64,000 nucleotides of DNA from Leptospira neocaledonica (GCF_002812205.1 NZ_NPEA01000004.1:248001-312000), one strand, 5' to 3'. Counted from the first letter of the stretch, positions 18,754-27,041 are shown. Program-made: numbers and translations. The notes: generated by a model not told the origin, from the letters alone.

Positions 18754-19575
18754 TTAGAATTTCTGTAAGAAGGTTTCCAAGATATTGCGGAATTCTTCCG
18801 GTTGGTCCAATTGCAACCAATGTCCCGCATTTGTAACCACAGTATGAGGAAATCCTAAATGTAGCCTATGCAATGCAAATTGGTCGTCATTTTCGGGAGT
18901 GACTATCGCAAGCTTTGGCCCAACGTATCTTTTTAAAGAATGGTTTGGATCATAATCCAATAATTCGGAAGTAATCTTGATCACGGTATCTTTCGGGGCT
19001 CTGGTCAATTCACCCATTAATCTTTCTTTTATTTCGGGTTTAGAATTCGCCAGTAATTGTTCCCAATATGCTTCTGTAGTTTGCACATACGCGTCTGAAT
19101 ATAATGTATTCTTGATTTGATTGCGAACTGCTTCAGGTAATTTTTTCGGATCACCGTTAGAATCTACAAGAACTAGTCCTGCTACTCTACTTGGATTTTC
19201 TCCTGCGTATTGTAATGCTACACTTCCTCCCATACTATGCCCAACGAGCACGAATCTTTGTAGTCCCAAAAGATTTACTACTGTGGCCAGATCCTGTGCC
19301 ATAGAAGAAATCCTATAATCTCCATCTTTAGGGAATTCGGAATCTCCGTGACCTCTGAGTTCTATCCGGACAACTCTTCTATTCGGGATGAGCTTCTCTT
19401 TGATCTCTTCCCAATGAGAAACATTCCCACCGAAAGAATGGATAAATACCACAGGCATTCCACCGAATCCCTCGTCTTTATAGGAAATTTTGCCGGTAGG
19501 ACCGTGGACTGAGGTTTTGATAATTTCACCCTTACAAAGAACGATGCCAAAAACGGAGGTTGCTAAAGTAATCAT
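18754..19575 (-). CDS. Alpha/beta-hydrolase
   Basis: 273 residues with the canonical hydrolase fold order: oxyanion region FIHSFGGN (about residue 44), strand/turn ELRGHGDS, nucleophile elbow GHSMGG (Ser about 114), acid-region ENDDQ near 230 and catalytic His in NAGHW near 252. A hydrophobic N-terminus (TLATSVFGIVL) suggests export or anchoring. Esterase or lactonase activity is likely; the substrate is unknown. It is divergent from a WYL regulator gene across 64 bp containing a strong inverted repeat, so it is probably the regulator's target. Confidence 0.85.
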   Translation of the reverse strand: MITLATSVFGIVLCKGEIIKTSVHGPTGKISYKDEGFGGMPVVFIHSFGGNVSHWEEIKEKLIPNRRVVRIELRGHGDSEFPKDGDYRISSMAQDLATVVNLLGLQRFVLVGHSMGGSVALQYAGENPSRVAGLVLVDSNGDPKKLPEAVRNQIKNTLYSDAYVQTTEAYWEQLLANSKPEIKERLMGELTRAPKDTVIKITSELLDYDPNHSLKRYVGPKLAIVTPENDDQFALHRLHLGFPHTVVTNAGHWLQLDQPEEFRNILETFLQKF

Positions 19576-19599
19576 AAAAACAAGTATGCCAGAATATAC

Positions 19600-19616
19600 A
19601 TGACAAGTTCTGTCAT
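19600..19616. promoter_or_regulatory. Candidate WYL-regulator operator ATGACA-N5-TGTCAT
   Basis: Perfect 6-bp inverted repeat with a 5-nt spacer, placed between divergent genes: 24 nt upstream of the WYL gene and 25 nt upstream of the hydrolase. TGACA/TGTCA half sites are common for YafY/DeoR-type WYL regulators in my knowledge of that family. It could repress or activate both genes. Confidence 0.55.
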
Positions 19617-19639
19617 ATTTAGAGATTTATACTAAATTT

Positions 19640-20590
19640 ATGAGAGCTGATAGGCTTCTAAATATTCTACTGCATCTACAGGCCAAAGGAAGGACCACCG
19701 CTAAGGAACTTTCCAAAAAATTAGAAATTTCCGAACGCACAGTGCATAGAGATATGGAAGCTCTTTCTTCGGCTGGTATTCCAATCTATGCGGAAAGAGG
19801 GGTCGGCGGAGGTTGGACTTTAAGCGAGGGTTATAGGACAAACCTTACAGGTTTTAAAAAAGAGGAAGTAATCTCCTTATTATTAGTACATTCTTCTCGG
19901 GTATTGGAGGACCTAGGCAAGAAAAAGGATTTCGATTCTGCATTCGTCAAACTCATGGCTTCTCTTCCACCCGCTTATAGAAAGGATGCAGAAACCGCTA
20001 GACAAAGAATTCATATAGACGGCCTAGGTTGGGGGCGTGCGATCAGAGAACTTCCACTTCTTCCCATACTACAAGACGCAGTTTGGGAAGAAAAAAAAGT
20101 AAAGATCATTTACGAGAAAGATGGTGGAAAACCCGAGCCAAGAATCATAGAACCTTACGGACTCGTAGCCAAGGACACGATCTGGTACGTAGTTGCCAAA
20201 CGTGGAAAAGAAATGAGAGTCTATCGGATCTCCCGAATCAAAGAAGCCACAATAACTACGGAAAGATTCGAAAGACCTAAAAAATTCGATCTAGGAAAAT
20301 ATTGGGAAGAATGGATCAAAGAATTTAAATCTAGAGTCCCCAAATATCTGATCAAAGTTAAGGTTACGGATGCCACCGCAGAACATATCAAAAGTATTCC
20401 TTATATGAAATGCCTAAGCCATAAACCTATGGCAAAAGGTTTTGCCGAAATGGTAATCGATATGGAAACCAAAGAATGGGCGTTAGGAAGTATGTTGCAA
20501 TACTGTGATTCCGTTTTTGTTCTGGAGCCTTTGGAATTGCAGGATGCAATTCGACATAAGGCTAAAGAAATCCTGAAAATTTACGAATAA
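19640..20590 (+). CDS. WYL-domain transcriptional regulator (YafY/DeoR-type)
   Basis: 316 residues. The N-terminal winged helix (residues 1-55, ELSKKLEISERTVHRDMEALSSAGIPIYAERG) is typical of DeoR/YafY regulators. The WYL domain follows from about 145; the eponymous motif appears as WYVVAKRGKEMRVYRISRI with Arg residues for ligand contact, then a C-terminal WCX-like extension. WYL domains sense nucleotides or nucleic acids in several systems. The only divergent neighbour is the alpha/beta hydrolase, with an operator-like repeat between them; downstream genes start 88 bp away. Confidence 0.9.
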   Translation: MRADRLLNILLHLQAKGRTTAKELSKKLEISERTVHRDMEALSSAGIPIYAERGVGGGWTLSEGYRTNLTGFKKEEVISLLLVHSSRVLEDLGKKKDFDSAFVKLMASLPPAYRKDAETARQRIHIDGLGWGRAIRELPLLPILQDAVWEEKKVKIIYEKDGGKPEPRIIEPYGLVAKDTIWYVVAKRGKEMRVYRISRIKEATITTERFERPKKFDLGKYWEEWIKEFKSRVPKYLIKVKVTDATAEHIKSIPYMKCLSHKPMAKGFAEMVIDMETKEWALGSMLQYCDSVFVLEPLELQDAIRHKAKEILKIYE

Positions 20591-20677
20591 AAACTTCTTC
20601 CTGATCGAATTTTTAGAAAGTCAGAAGAAGATTGATTTTCCCGCAAATCCTGGGTAATTTTTTGAACAGAATTTTTC

Positions 20678-21520
20678 ATGACTTCTTCTCTTAAAAACTA
20701 TTGGATCCGAAACCAGAACTTTCTGGAAAACCAGGAAGATGCGATACTAATCTCCGATCATAAAGGAAAACTTTTGGATTCGAATTCTCAAGCAAAAGAG
20801 CTTGGGCTTGTTCCTGAAAAAAACGATCTAAAACATTCTTCTTGGTATTCAGAACTTTCAACGGTGGATTCCAAAAAACATTCTCATCTTACCTTACATC
20901 TATCTTCAGGTAAAAAAAGATTCATATGCAGGACGATTCCCATCCTAGTAGATGATAAAGAACCGGCAAATGCATTCTATTTCAGAGACATCACGGAAAG
21001 ATCTTTTTTGGAAGCAAAGGCTAAAAGATATGAGACTCTTTTTAGAAGAAGAGAGAACCGGATTAAAGAATTAGAGATCCGTGATAAACTTACAGGTCTT
21101 TTCAATCGAGAATATACCGTCGAATCCTTCCAAGCAGAACTTTATAGAGCAGAAAGAAGTGGCACCAGCATCGGCGTGGTTCATTTAGATATAGATGGGC
21201 TAAAAGAGATCAACGAAACTTTCGGGAATAGCGGAGGAGACCTTCTTCTGAAAGAAATGGGAAGAATACTTTTGGAAAATTCCAGAAGGAGCGATATCGC
21301 ATCTCGGATCGGAGGCGAAAAATTCTTACTTCTTCTTCCTGGAGCACAAAAGAATATAGTTTTGGAAAGAGCGGAGAAAATCAAAAGATTATTTTCGGAA
21401 TCCAGTTCCAGCGGTTCTTGGGGAAAGGTGAAAATCAAAGTATCCTTAGGAGTTGCAATGTATCCGGAAGATGGTTCCACATACGATGTTCTTCTACAAA
21501 AAGTCCAAACAGGAAATTAA
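20678..21520 (+). CDS. PAS-GGDEF protein with degenerate active site
   Basis: 280 residues: a PAS-like domain (about 15-110, ending FYFRDITERS), a helical linker and a GGDEF domain from about 133 (RDKLTGLFNRE). The metal site LDIDGLKEIN is intact, but the signature is GGEKF at 212-216 instead of GG[D/E]EF: Lys replaces the Glu that coordinates metal and is needed for diguanylate cyclase activity. The protein also stops right after SLGVAMYPEDGSTYDVLLQ, lacking the final AD.ALY.AK helix. It is therefore probably a c-di-GMP or GTP sensor or a dead enzyme. The stop abuts the methyltransferase ATG, so the two are co-translated. Confidence 0.85.
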   Translation: MTSSLKNYWIRNQNFLENQEDAILISDHKGKLLDSNSQAKELGLVPEKNDLKHSSWYSELSTVDSKKHSHLTLHLSSGKKRFICRTIPILVDDKEPANAFYFRDITERSFLEAKAKRYETLFRRRENRIKELEIRDKLTGLFNREYTVESFQAELYRAERSGTSIGVVHLDIDGLKEINETFGNSGGDLLLKEMGRILLENSRRSDIASRIGGEKFLLLLPGAQKNIVLERAEKIKRLFSESSSSGSWGKVKIKVSLGVAMYPEDGSTYDVLLQKVQTGN

Positions 21521-22192
21521 ATGAGCCACGTAGAAAAGTTCGAAGGGGAAAGGGCAAAGGTTTACAACAGAAGGATAGGCAAAATGATCCCATTTTACTC
21601 AGGGATTATGGAATTGGTAGCAATCTATCTTTTAGAAAATACCCCTGAAAAAGGAAAGATCTTATCGGTAGGTTGTGGAACCGGAGCAGACTTTGCTAAA
21701 TTATTGGAAGTTTCTCCGGATCGGTTTTCGATAACCGGTCTGGATCCTTCTCCCGAAATGATAGAGCAGGCTCAGAAAAAATTCCCCCAACTTAAATTTA
21801 TCTGCGGAACAGTGGGAGAACTTCCACTCGTAGAAGAATACGATTCCGCTACTCTATTATTCGTTTTACATTTTCTTCCGGATTCCGGAGACAAACTTTC
21901 TCTGTTAAAAGAGATATGCGGTAGATTGAAAAAAGGTGGAAGTTTGGTCTTATTCGATCTATTCGATCCCGAGCCAAAAGAATCTAAGACCTTATTCCAA
22001 AATATAAAATCGTACTTAATCAATTTCCAAGGCTGGGAAGAAGAAGCAGTCGAAATCTATCTCAAAAGGGTGTTTGAACTGCATCGTATTGAAAGCCCCA
22101 GATACGGTGAACTTTTTTTAGAAGCAGGATTTTCTCGAAGTTCTCAAAAATTCAAATCTTTGCATGTAGGGGGATGGATCGTCTCAAAATAA
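21521..22192 (+). CDS. Class I SAM-dependent methyltransferase
   Basis: 223 residues with the Rossmann motifs: motif I LSVGCGTGAD (about residue 46), acidic loop ITGLDPSPEM (about 71), GTVGELP, and LLFVLHFLP for post I/IV. The C-terminal part carries variable helices that determine the substrate. It begins directly at the stop of the degenerate GGDEF protein, suggesting functional linkage, for example methylation under PAS/GGDEF control. The substrate (small molecule or protein) is unknown. The overall pattern resembles UbiE/Methyltransf_25 proteins. Confidence 0.85.
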   Translation: MSHVEKFEGERAKVYNRRIGKMIPFYSGIMELVAIYLLENTPEKGKILSVGCGTGADFAKLLEVSPDRFSITGLDPSPEMIEQAQKKFPQLKFICGTVGELPLVEEYDSATLLFVLHFLPDSGDKLSLLKEICGRLKKGGSLVLFDLFDPEPKESKTLFQNIKSYLINFQGWEEEAVEIYLKRVFELHRIESPRYGELFLEAGFSRSSQKFKSLHVGGWIVSK

Positions 22193-22204
22193 GAAACTTC
22201 TGAT

Positions 22205-22744
22205 TTAACTTCTTTTGCTAGGCTTAAAGGCAGATGTAATATTTTTAGAAGCTAACTTCTTCTCATAAAATTCTTTGGAAGCGGCATAGATCGTTTTTTC
22301 GAAGGTAGCATATACCGTCCCTTCTTCATCCTCGTATTTTGCGGGAAGGTCGAAAACAATTTCACCTTTTTCTAATATATCTCGTTTTGTCTTTTCGATC
22401 AACTCTTCTGTGATCAAAAATCGGATCTTTACTTTGCCTAGGATTGGTCGAACAAATTTCACTTTTGCTGCTTTGTCCCAGACCACGTAATCCGGCCCGA
22501 GTATCCACATCATCATTAACATATAGTATGGATCTACGGAACTATAGATACTTCCTCCGTAAATTGTCCCTACTCGATTCAATGTGCGAAGATTTTTTTT
22601 TAAACTTACATGAAGCTCTCTTAGATCCGAAGAGATGAATTGTATTTTCCCTCCTGTGCACCATAAACAAGGCCAATGGTTTAAACGAAAACGCAGCCAC
22701 CAAGAACTAAGAGATTCTTTTTTATCGCTAGAGTATAATTTCAT
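22205..22744 (-). CDS. DUF4442 hotdog-fold (thioesterase-like) protein
   Basis: 179 residues matching the DUF4442/PaaI-like hotdog group: RVGTIYGGSIYSSVDPYYMLM has the central helix with Gly-Gly and the conserved Asp/Ser, and VVWDKAAKVKFVRPILGKVKIRF is the long strand pair. Hotdog proteins often hydrolyse acyl-CoA thioesters, but DUF4442 members are mostly uncharacterised. It is a single gene, convergent with the methyltransferase at 12 bp, with a 269-bp upstream region. Confidence 0.75.
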   Translation of the reverse strand: MKLYSSDKKESLSSWWLRFRLNHWPCLWCTGGKIQFISSDLRELHVSLKKNLRTLNRVGTIYGGSIYSSVDPYYMLMMMWILGPDYVVWDKAAKVKFVRPILGKVKIRFLITEELIEKTKRDILEKGEIVFDLPAKYEDEEGTVYATFEKTIYAASKEFYEKKLASKNITSAFKPSKRS

Positions 22745-22991
22745 AATGGATTCTTTGCTGCCAGATTGAAAGTAGCATTCTTCTCGGCAAGGCGATTTCT
22801 CCTGTTGCTCATTCCCGAAACCTTCCCTTATATTCCGATTATATTAAGATAACAAATCTAGAACGTAAAAATTCTTTAGAAAACGATCGTTATGTTAACT
22901 TTTTAAAAATATTGGAAAGGACGTTGACAGGGATTTAGTTTCGAGTATTTCTTTTTCTACTCCGGATATCCGGGCCAAGCATTAAACTTTT

Positions 22992-22997
22992 ATAATG
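22992..22997 (+). promoter_or_regulatory. Possible -10 box (TATAAT) for the PLC-lectin gene
   Basis: An exact TATAAT about 31 nt upstream of the ATG at 23029. No convincing -35 lies at 16-18 nt, so the call rests on the -10 alone; TTGACA at about 22924 is too distant. Confidence 0.3.
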
Positions 22998-23028
22998 CAG
23001 AAAAATAGATCATTTGAATGGTGAAAAA

Positions 23029-24960
23029 ATGAAAAGTTCCAAGACACTTCCTTCTCGGATCGTCGCAGTCGCATATCTTTGCGCTCTGTCCCTGATCGGA
23101 GCCGGATGCAAAGATTCCTCCTCAAACTACGATTCTTTGTTATTTTTAGTCCAGGCTAACGGCAAATCCGGAGGCTCTCTCCCAGCAGACATAAATTATA
23201 AGGCAGAATACCTGACTCCTGCACCTTTGGACCAACCAAGCGGGATTCCTTTCGAGGGTGGAGGTACTAAGGGTAAAAACGGAAGAAGTCCTATCCCTGT
23301 GTATGCTCCAAAACTGCAAATCGATCCGCAAGCATGGATGAGTAGCGGATACCAGTCCAGATCCAATACCCAGCTCAGAAACATTTGTATCCCAGGAACT
23401 CACGATTCCGGAACCTATGGAATCCAGGGAATTGACGAGAATATTTCCCAAACCCAGGAATACACAGTGGGGGAACAATTATCTCTGGGGTATCGTTACT
23501 TCGATCTTCGGATCAAAAAGATAGACGGACAATTTAAGATCCATCACGGTTCTAGTGTTTCTGTTTCCGCTCAGGAAGTATTCCAGCATATCTCCAGTTT
23601 CGTGAATAATCGTAAGAAAGAAATCGTATTCGTTCACATCCAGAATGTGGATAGTATGAGCGACGCAGAACATTATGAACTAAAAGACCAACTGGTTCTT
23701 CCTTATTTAGGTTCCAGAATGGCGCCTCGCAATTTAGGAAATTCTGTTAGTTTCTCCCAACTTTGGGACCTAGACAAGAACGTAATCCTGATCTGGGGTG
23801 GCGGAAACTATGCAGACTTATCCCAGCTATATTGGAACCAAGGCCAGACAATGAAGAGCGACTGGCAGAATACAGGAAGCGAATCCGATCTAGTGAATGC
23901 GCTTAGAGCACGCATCAAGGACAATAGAGAAGGTAAATTTTACGTAGCTCAAATGATCCTAACCCCAAATGCGGCTCAGATCATCTTTCCACCTTACTGG
24001 GGAAGTATCGAAGATCTTACCAATGATAAATTGGATCATGCAAGTTTTGTTTATGACTTGGATAGAGAAGCCAAAAAATCAGGACAACGTATTAACATTG
24101 CAATGGTAGACTTTGCGGGTCCTCGTTTCTCTCAATATGCATTCGAAGCATGTATGGATGTGAACGATCTAGAACCGAGATACTTCACTTTAAAAAGTAA
24201 ACAGTCCAATCTATGTTTAGACGTAAGTAATAGCAGCACCGAGAATAATGCTCGCGTCCAAGTTTGGAATTGTAATAACACCAACGCTCAAAAATGGTTC
24301 TATGAACATTCTACAAGTTATCTTAGAAGCAAACTGAATACAGATAAGTGTTTGGATAACGGGGCGGAAAATTGGAACGGAGGAAAGATAGTCCTCTGGG
24401 ATTGTAAAGATATGAATAATATGAGATTCGATTTTTACGACGATTCAATGAGAGTTAGACAAAACGAATCTATCGCCGTGGATGCTAACGGTTCTACCAG
24501 CGGTTCTTTAGTCAGCCAATGGACCTGGCATGGAGGAAACAACCAACGTTGGGAGAAAAATTATGAATCTCCGTATTTTGCTCTGGTTAACCAAGCTTCT
24601 AACCTTTGTTTAGATGTAAGCAATAGCAGCACTGCAAACGGAGCAAGGATACAAGTTTATAATTGTAACGGAACGGATGCTCAAAAATGGTATTACGACT
24701 CAAGCAACAGTTTCCTCAGAAGCAAACTAAATCCATATAAATGTATGGATAACGGCGGAGAAACCCGTAACGGAGGAAAGATTGCTCTCTGGGATTGTAA
24801 AGACATGAACAATATGAGATTCGATTTTGTAGGAGACAGTATCCGAAATCGTATCAACTCATTGTATGCCGTAGACGCAAACGGAACTTCCAGCGGATCA
24901 TTAGTGAGCCAATGGGAATTCAAAAATACCAGTAACCAACTCTGGAAAAAATCATATTAA
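23029..24960 (+). CDS. Secreted lipoprotein: PI-PLC-X-like phosphodiesterase with two ricin-type trefoil lectin domains
   Basis: 643 residues from the ATG at 23029; a TTG five codons earlier is less likely. A lipoprotein signal peptide ends LSLIGAGC (Cys27). The catalytic domain (about 110-380) carries the PI-PLC marks PGTHDSGT (His125), YFDLRI and IHHG (His172-173), so general acid/base catalysis by two His is intact. It is a bacterial-type, probably Ca-independent, phosphatidylinositol or glycolipid phospholipase C. Two beta-trefoil lectin domains follow (about 385-515 and 516-643), each with CLDVSNSST and Q-x-W repeats; the strings GGKI.LWDCKDMNNMRFDF are nearly identical, so this is a recent internal duplication. 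It should act at the cell surface on host or microbial glycans and lipids. Confidence 0.9.
   Translation: MKSSKTLPSRIVAVAYLCALSLIGAGCKDSSSNYDSLLFLVQANGKSGGSLPADINYKAEYLTPAPLDQPSGIPFEGGGTKGKNGRSPIPVYAPKLQIDPQAWMSSGYQSRSNTQLRNICIPGTHDSGTYGIQGIDENISQTQEYTVGEQLSLGYRYFDLRIKKIDGQFKIHHGSSVSVSAQEVFQHISSFVNNRKKEIVFVHIQNVDSMSDAEHYELKDQLVLPYLGSRMAPRNLGNSVSFSQLWDLDKNVILIWGGGNYADLSQLYWNQGQTMKSDWQNTGSESDLVNALRARIKDNREGKFYVAQMILTPNAAQIIFPPYWGSIEDLTNDKLDHASFVYDLDREAKKSGQRINIAMVDFAGPRFSQYAFEACMDVNDLEPRYFTLKSKQSNLCLDVSNSSTENNARVQVWNCNNTNAQKWFYEHSTSYLRSKLNTDKCLDNGAENWNGGKIVLWDCKDMNNMRFDFYDDSMRVRQNESIAVDANGSTSGSLVSQWTWHGGNNQRWEKNYESPYFALVNQASNLCLDVSNSSTANGARIQVYNCNGTDAQKWYYDSSNSFLRSKLNPYKCMDNGGETRNGGKIALWDCKDMNNMRFDFVGDSIRNRINSLYAVDANGTSSGSLVSQWEFKNTSNQLWKKSY
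24181..24957 (+). repeat. Tandem duplication encoding two trefoil lectin domains
   Basis: Unit 1 (24181-24573) and unit 2 (24574-24957) encode about 131 and 128 residues with long matching stretches, for example NLCLDVSNSST and DCKDMNNMRFDF in both. The duplication is in frame and lies at the 3' end of the phospholipase gene. Confidence 0.85.
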
Positions 24961-24970
24961 ACTAAGAAGG

Positions 24971-24993
24971 GAGGGAATCTATTTGATTCCCTC
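24971..24993. terminator. Bidirectional hairpin between convergent PLC and monooxygenase genes
   Basis: A perfect 9-bp stem, GAGGGAATC (24971-24979) and GATTCCCTC (24985-24993), with a 5-nt loop lies 10 nt after the PLC stop and overlaps the last codons of the convergent gene. T-richness is modest on both sides. Confidence 0.55.
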
Positions 24994-26184
24994 GTAATTG
25001 TACATCCAATCCTGTCCTTTCTTAGCGAAACTAGGTAAGGCCAGGGTTAGGATCCTATCTCTAATCCAACAAGCGATAGGGCCCAATTTTTTCTTTCTGT
25101 TCCCATTCCTTCTGGATTCTTCTATAATCCTTTCTACTCTCGGTCGTCTGATCGTTTCAAAATTTCTAAACGCCTCCTGAACTGAATCGGATCTTTCTAA
25201 AAGTGAAAATAAAGTATGAGAATCTTCCAAGGCCATAGAAGCTCCTTGGCCGGTATGAGGACTCATTACGTGAGCCGCATCTCCCACTAATAGAACCTTA
25301 TCATTTCCCCATTCAGGTAGACTCCTAAGGTCATGAACGCTTCCTTTCAGGATAGTGGAAGAGGCCCGGATTATCTTTTCGATAGGGTCATGCCATCCTT
25401 TATGTATTTCTAATATTTTATCTTTCCAAGCTCCATCATCCAAAGAATTCATTTCTTCCCTGGTATATTCCTTATCTCTCGGAATATTGCTCCACCACAT
25501 CCATGAAGTATCCTCGGTATTTCCACAGGCCGCGAAACCGAAAAAACCTTCTGGTCCAAAAGTAAAATGGATCGGTCCTCTTTTGGAATATTTTTCGGGG
25601 ATCACCTCGGCGGGAACGAATCCACCTGCATTTAAGATCCCCGTATATTCAGGTTTTGGAAAATTAGGAAAAAGAAAACTACGGACTTTTGAATGGTTCC
25701 CGTCGGCTCCGATCAGAAAATCCCCTTCTACAAAACTTCCATCCTCGAATTTTGCGATCACTCCTCCATCTAAAGGAAATTCCGCATGAGAGAATTTTTT
25801 TCCGTACTCGGTGGGAATTCCCTCCTTCTCCGCAGCTTCCAATAGTAATAGATGAAATCTTGCACGAGAAACTACGATTGCAGATTCTCCGAATTGAGAA
25901 ACTGAACCGTTCGGGATCATTGCAAGAACCCTTCCTGTATGATTCCTGAAAATCATCTCATCGGAAAATGTCCCGATCTTCGACACTTCTGAAGTCAGAC
26001 CCAATTCTCTTATCACCTTCATCCCGTTAGGTGCAATCTGGAGAGCTCCTCCTATGTCCTCTGCAGGGCGAGAATAGGATTCCATCAGACGGACTCCATA
26101 CCCTGCCCTTTTTAGAAATAATGCAAGAGAAGGCCCTGAAATTCCGGAACCTACGATTATAAAATTGGGCCTCTCCCGTTTCAT
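24979..26184 (-). CDS. FAD-dependent monooxygenase (PHBH/UbiH-like)
   Basis: 401 residues, group A flavoprotein hydroxylase. The dinucleotide-binding GSGISGPSLALFL is at residues 12-24, the DG-type motif FLIGADGNHSKVR near 160 and the second FAD motif VLLVGDAAHVMSPHTGQGASMALEDS near 280. Such enzymes use NAD(P)H and O2 to hydroxylate aromatic or polyketide compounds; TetX-like members inactivate antibiotics. It is preceded at 1 bp by a 54-residue membrane protein and faces a MarR gene, so it is probably induced by a phenolic compound. The substrate is unknown. Confidence 0.9.
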   Translation of the reverse strand: MKRERPNFIIVGSGISGPSLALFLKRAGYGVRLMESYSRPAEDIGGALQIAPNGMKVIRELGLTSEVSKIGTFSDEMIFRNHTGRVLAMIPNGSVSQFGESAIVVSRARFHLLLLEAAEKEGIPTEYGKKFSHAEFPLDGGVIAKFEDGSFVEGDFLIGADGNHSKVRSFLFPNFPKPEYTGILNAGGFVPAEVIPEKYSKRGPIHFTFGPEGFFGFAACGNTEDTSWMWWSNIPRDKEYTREEMNSLDDGAWKDKILEIHKGWHDPIEKIIRASSTILKGSVHDLRSLPEWGNDKVLLVGDAAHVMSPHTGQGASMALEDSHTLFSLLERSDSVQEAFRNFETIRRPRVERIIEESRRNGNRKKKLGPIACWIRDRILTLALPSFAKKGQDWMYNYEGIK

Positions 26185-26185
26185 A

Positions 26186-26350
26186 TTATCCTCCGAATGC
26201 GGCCTTGATCACTGTGAACGCAGATACCAAGGAATAAGCAGTCACTGCAAAAGAAACGGAAAGGGAGATCATAGCGACCCCGAGCCCTATCGGAGATCCC
26301 CAAGAATACCAAGGGTAATCCGGAATTTCGTTCTTGCTATTTTCTGGCAT
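26186..26350 (-). CDS. 54-residue single-span membrane protein
   Basis: A short frame from ATG (26348-26350) to TAA (26186-26188), preceded by a strong AAGGAG 8 nt before the start. The product has a polar N-terminus (MPENSKNEIPDYPWYSW), then one hydrophobic segment of about 28 residues (IGLGVAMISLSVSFAV onward to FTVIKA) and ends AFGG. One base separates it from the monooxygenase start, so the two form an operon. I know no family for it; an anchor or partner for the flavoprotein is a reasonable guess. The strong ribosome site, compact operon fit and coherent membrane segment support a real gene. Confidence 0.75.
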   Translation of the reverse strand: MPENSKNEIPDYPWYSWGSPIGLGVAMISLSVSFAVTAYSLVSAFTVIKAAFGG

Positions 26351-26365
26351 ATTTGTTCTCCTTAA

Positions 26366-26404
26366 ATCGAATTAACTCGATGATTAATTATCTTGATTAT
26401 CGAG
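26366..26404. promoter_or_regulatory. Candidate MarR operator region
   Basis: ATCGAATTAACTCGAT (26366-26381) is palindromic at 14 of 16 positions. CTCGAT (26376-26381) is also repeated inverted as ATCGAG at 26399-26404. The region lies between the divergent MarR gene and the membrane-protein/monooxygenase operon, as expected for a MarR site covering both promoters. Confidence 0.55.
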
Positions 26405-26463
26405 ATATTTGACGGTCAAAATAATTGCAAGACAAAAAAATCCCAAAAACGAAGCCCGAATTG

Positions 26464-26919
26464 ATGGAATCCATTATGACCGATTCCAAAAACCTGAGCA
26501 CCGTATCCATTTTATTCCACCAAACCATCGCGGATCGGCTTGGTCTCCATATCACAGATCACAAATGTGTGGACTTTCTATTTACACAGGGACCTCAAAC
26601 TGCGGGAGAAATCGCTAAAACAATGGGGCTCAGCACCGGTGCCGTAACTTCTCTCATAGATCGTTTGGAGAAGAAGGGACTTGTAGAACGTAAGAATGAT
26701 CCTAGCGATAGAAGAAAGGTGAGAATCTTCCTGACCGAGGATATGGCTGCTATGCAAAAAATCGGAAGCCTATTTGAAAGTTTGGCCAAATCAGTTTGGG
26801 AACAACTTTCAGCTTATACTGCCGAAGAACTAAAGGTCATTTTGGATTTTACCCGCAAATCGATCAGGATCATGGAAGAAGAAAGAGAAAAACTTCTGCA
26901 GAACCGACCGAACGTATAA
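26464..26919 (+). CDS. MarR-family regulator
   Basis: About 151 residues from ATG at 26464 (another ATG at 26476; a TTG at 26425 is less likely). The winged helix is clear: TAGEIAKTMGLSTGAVTSLIDRLEKKGLVERKNDPSDRRKVRIFLT, including the DxRxxR-like wing. MarR proteins usually release DNA when phenolics, oxidants or antibiotics bind. The divergent operon with an FAD hydroxylase is the natural target, and palindromes lie between them. Confidence 0.9.
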   Translation: MESIMTDSKNLSTVSILFHQTIADRLGLHITDHKCVDFLFTQGPQTAGEIAKTMGLSTGAVTSLIDRLEKKGLVERKNDPSDRRKVRIFLTEDMAAMQKIGSLFESLAKSVWEQLSAYTAEELKVILDFTRKSIRIMEEEREKLLQNRPNV

Positions 26920-27018
26920 TTCTTAGAAGGATTCTATTAATCTATTCGTATTTTTTTAAGCTTGCTCAACTAACCGATCTTGTAGAACAATTCTGCGAAA
27001 ACTTTTAGAGCTAGGAAT

Positions 27019-27041
27019 TTCCGACAATTTCGGAATTTTTT
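27019..27041 (+). terminator. Intrinsic terminator-like hairpin just upstream of SDR gene
   Basis: TTCCGA (27019-27024) pairs with TCGGAA (27030-27035), followed by six T. It lies 100 bp after the MarR stop and only 14 nt before the SDR ATG, leaving no room for a promoter after it, so it may act as an attenuator or partial terminator inside the SDR leader. Confidence 0.5.

Noticed and set aside
20678..21520. Active diguanylate cyclase
   Set aside because: The signature is GGEKF and the last helix is missing, so activity should not be assumed.
23014..23028. TTG start five codons before the phospholipase ATG
   Set aside because: The ATG at 23029 gives a standard signal peptide; the TTG adds a polar stretch and has no better ribosome site.
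26425..26463. TTG start for the MarR gene
   Set aside because: The extra residues are Lys/Pro-rich and overlap the operator region; the ATG at 26464 begins closer to the usual MarR first helix.
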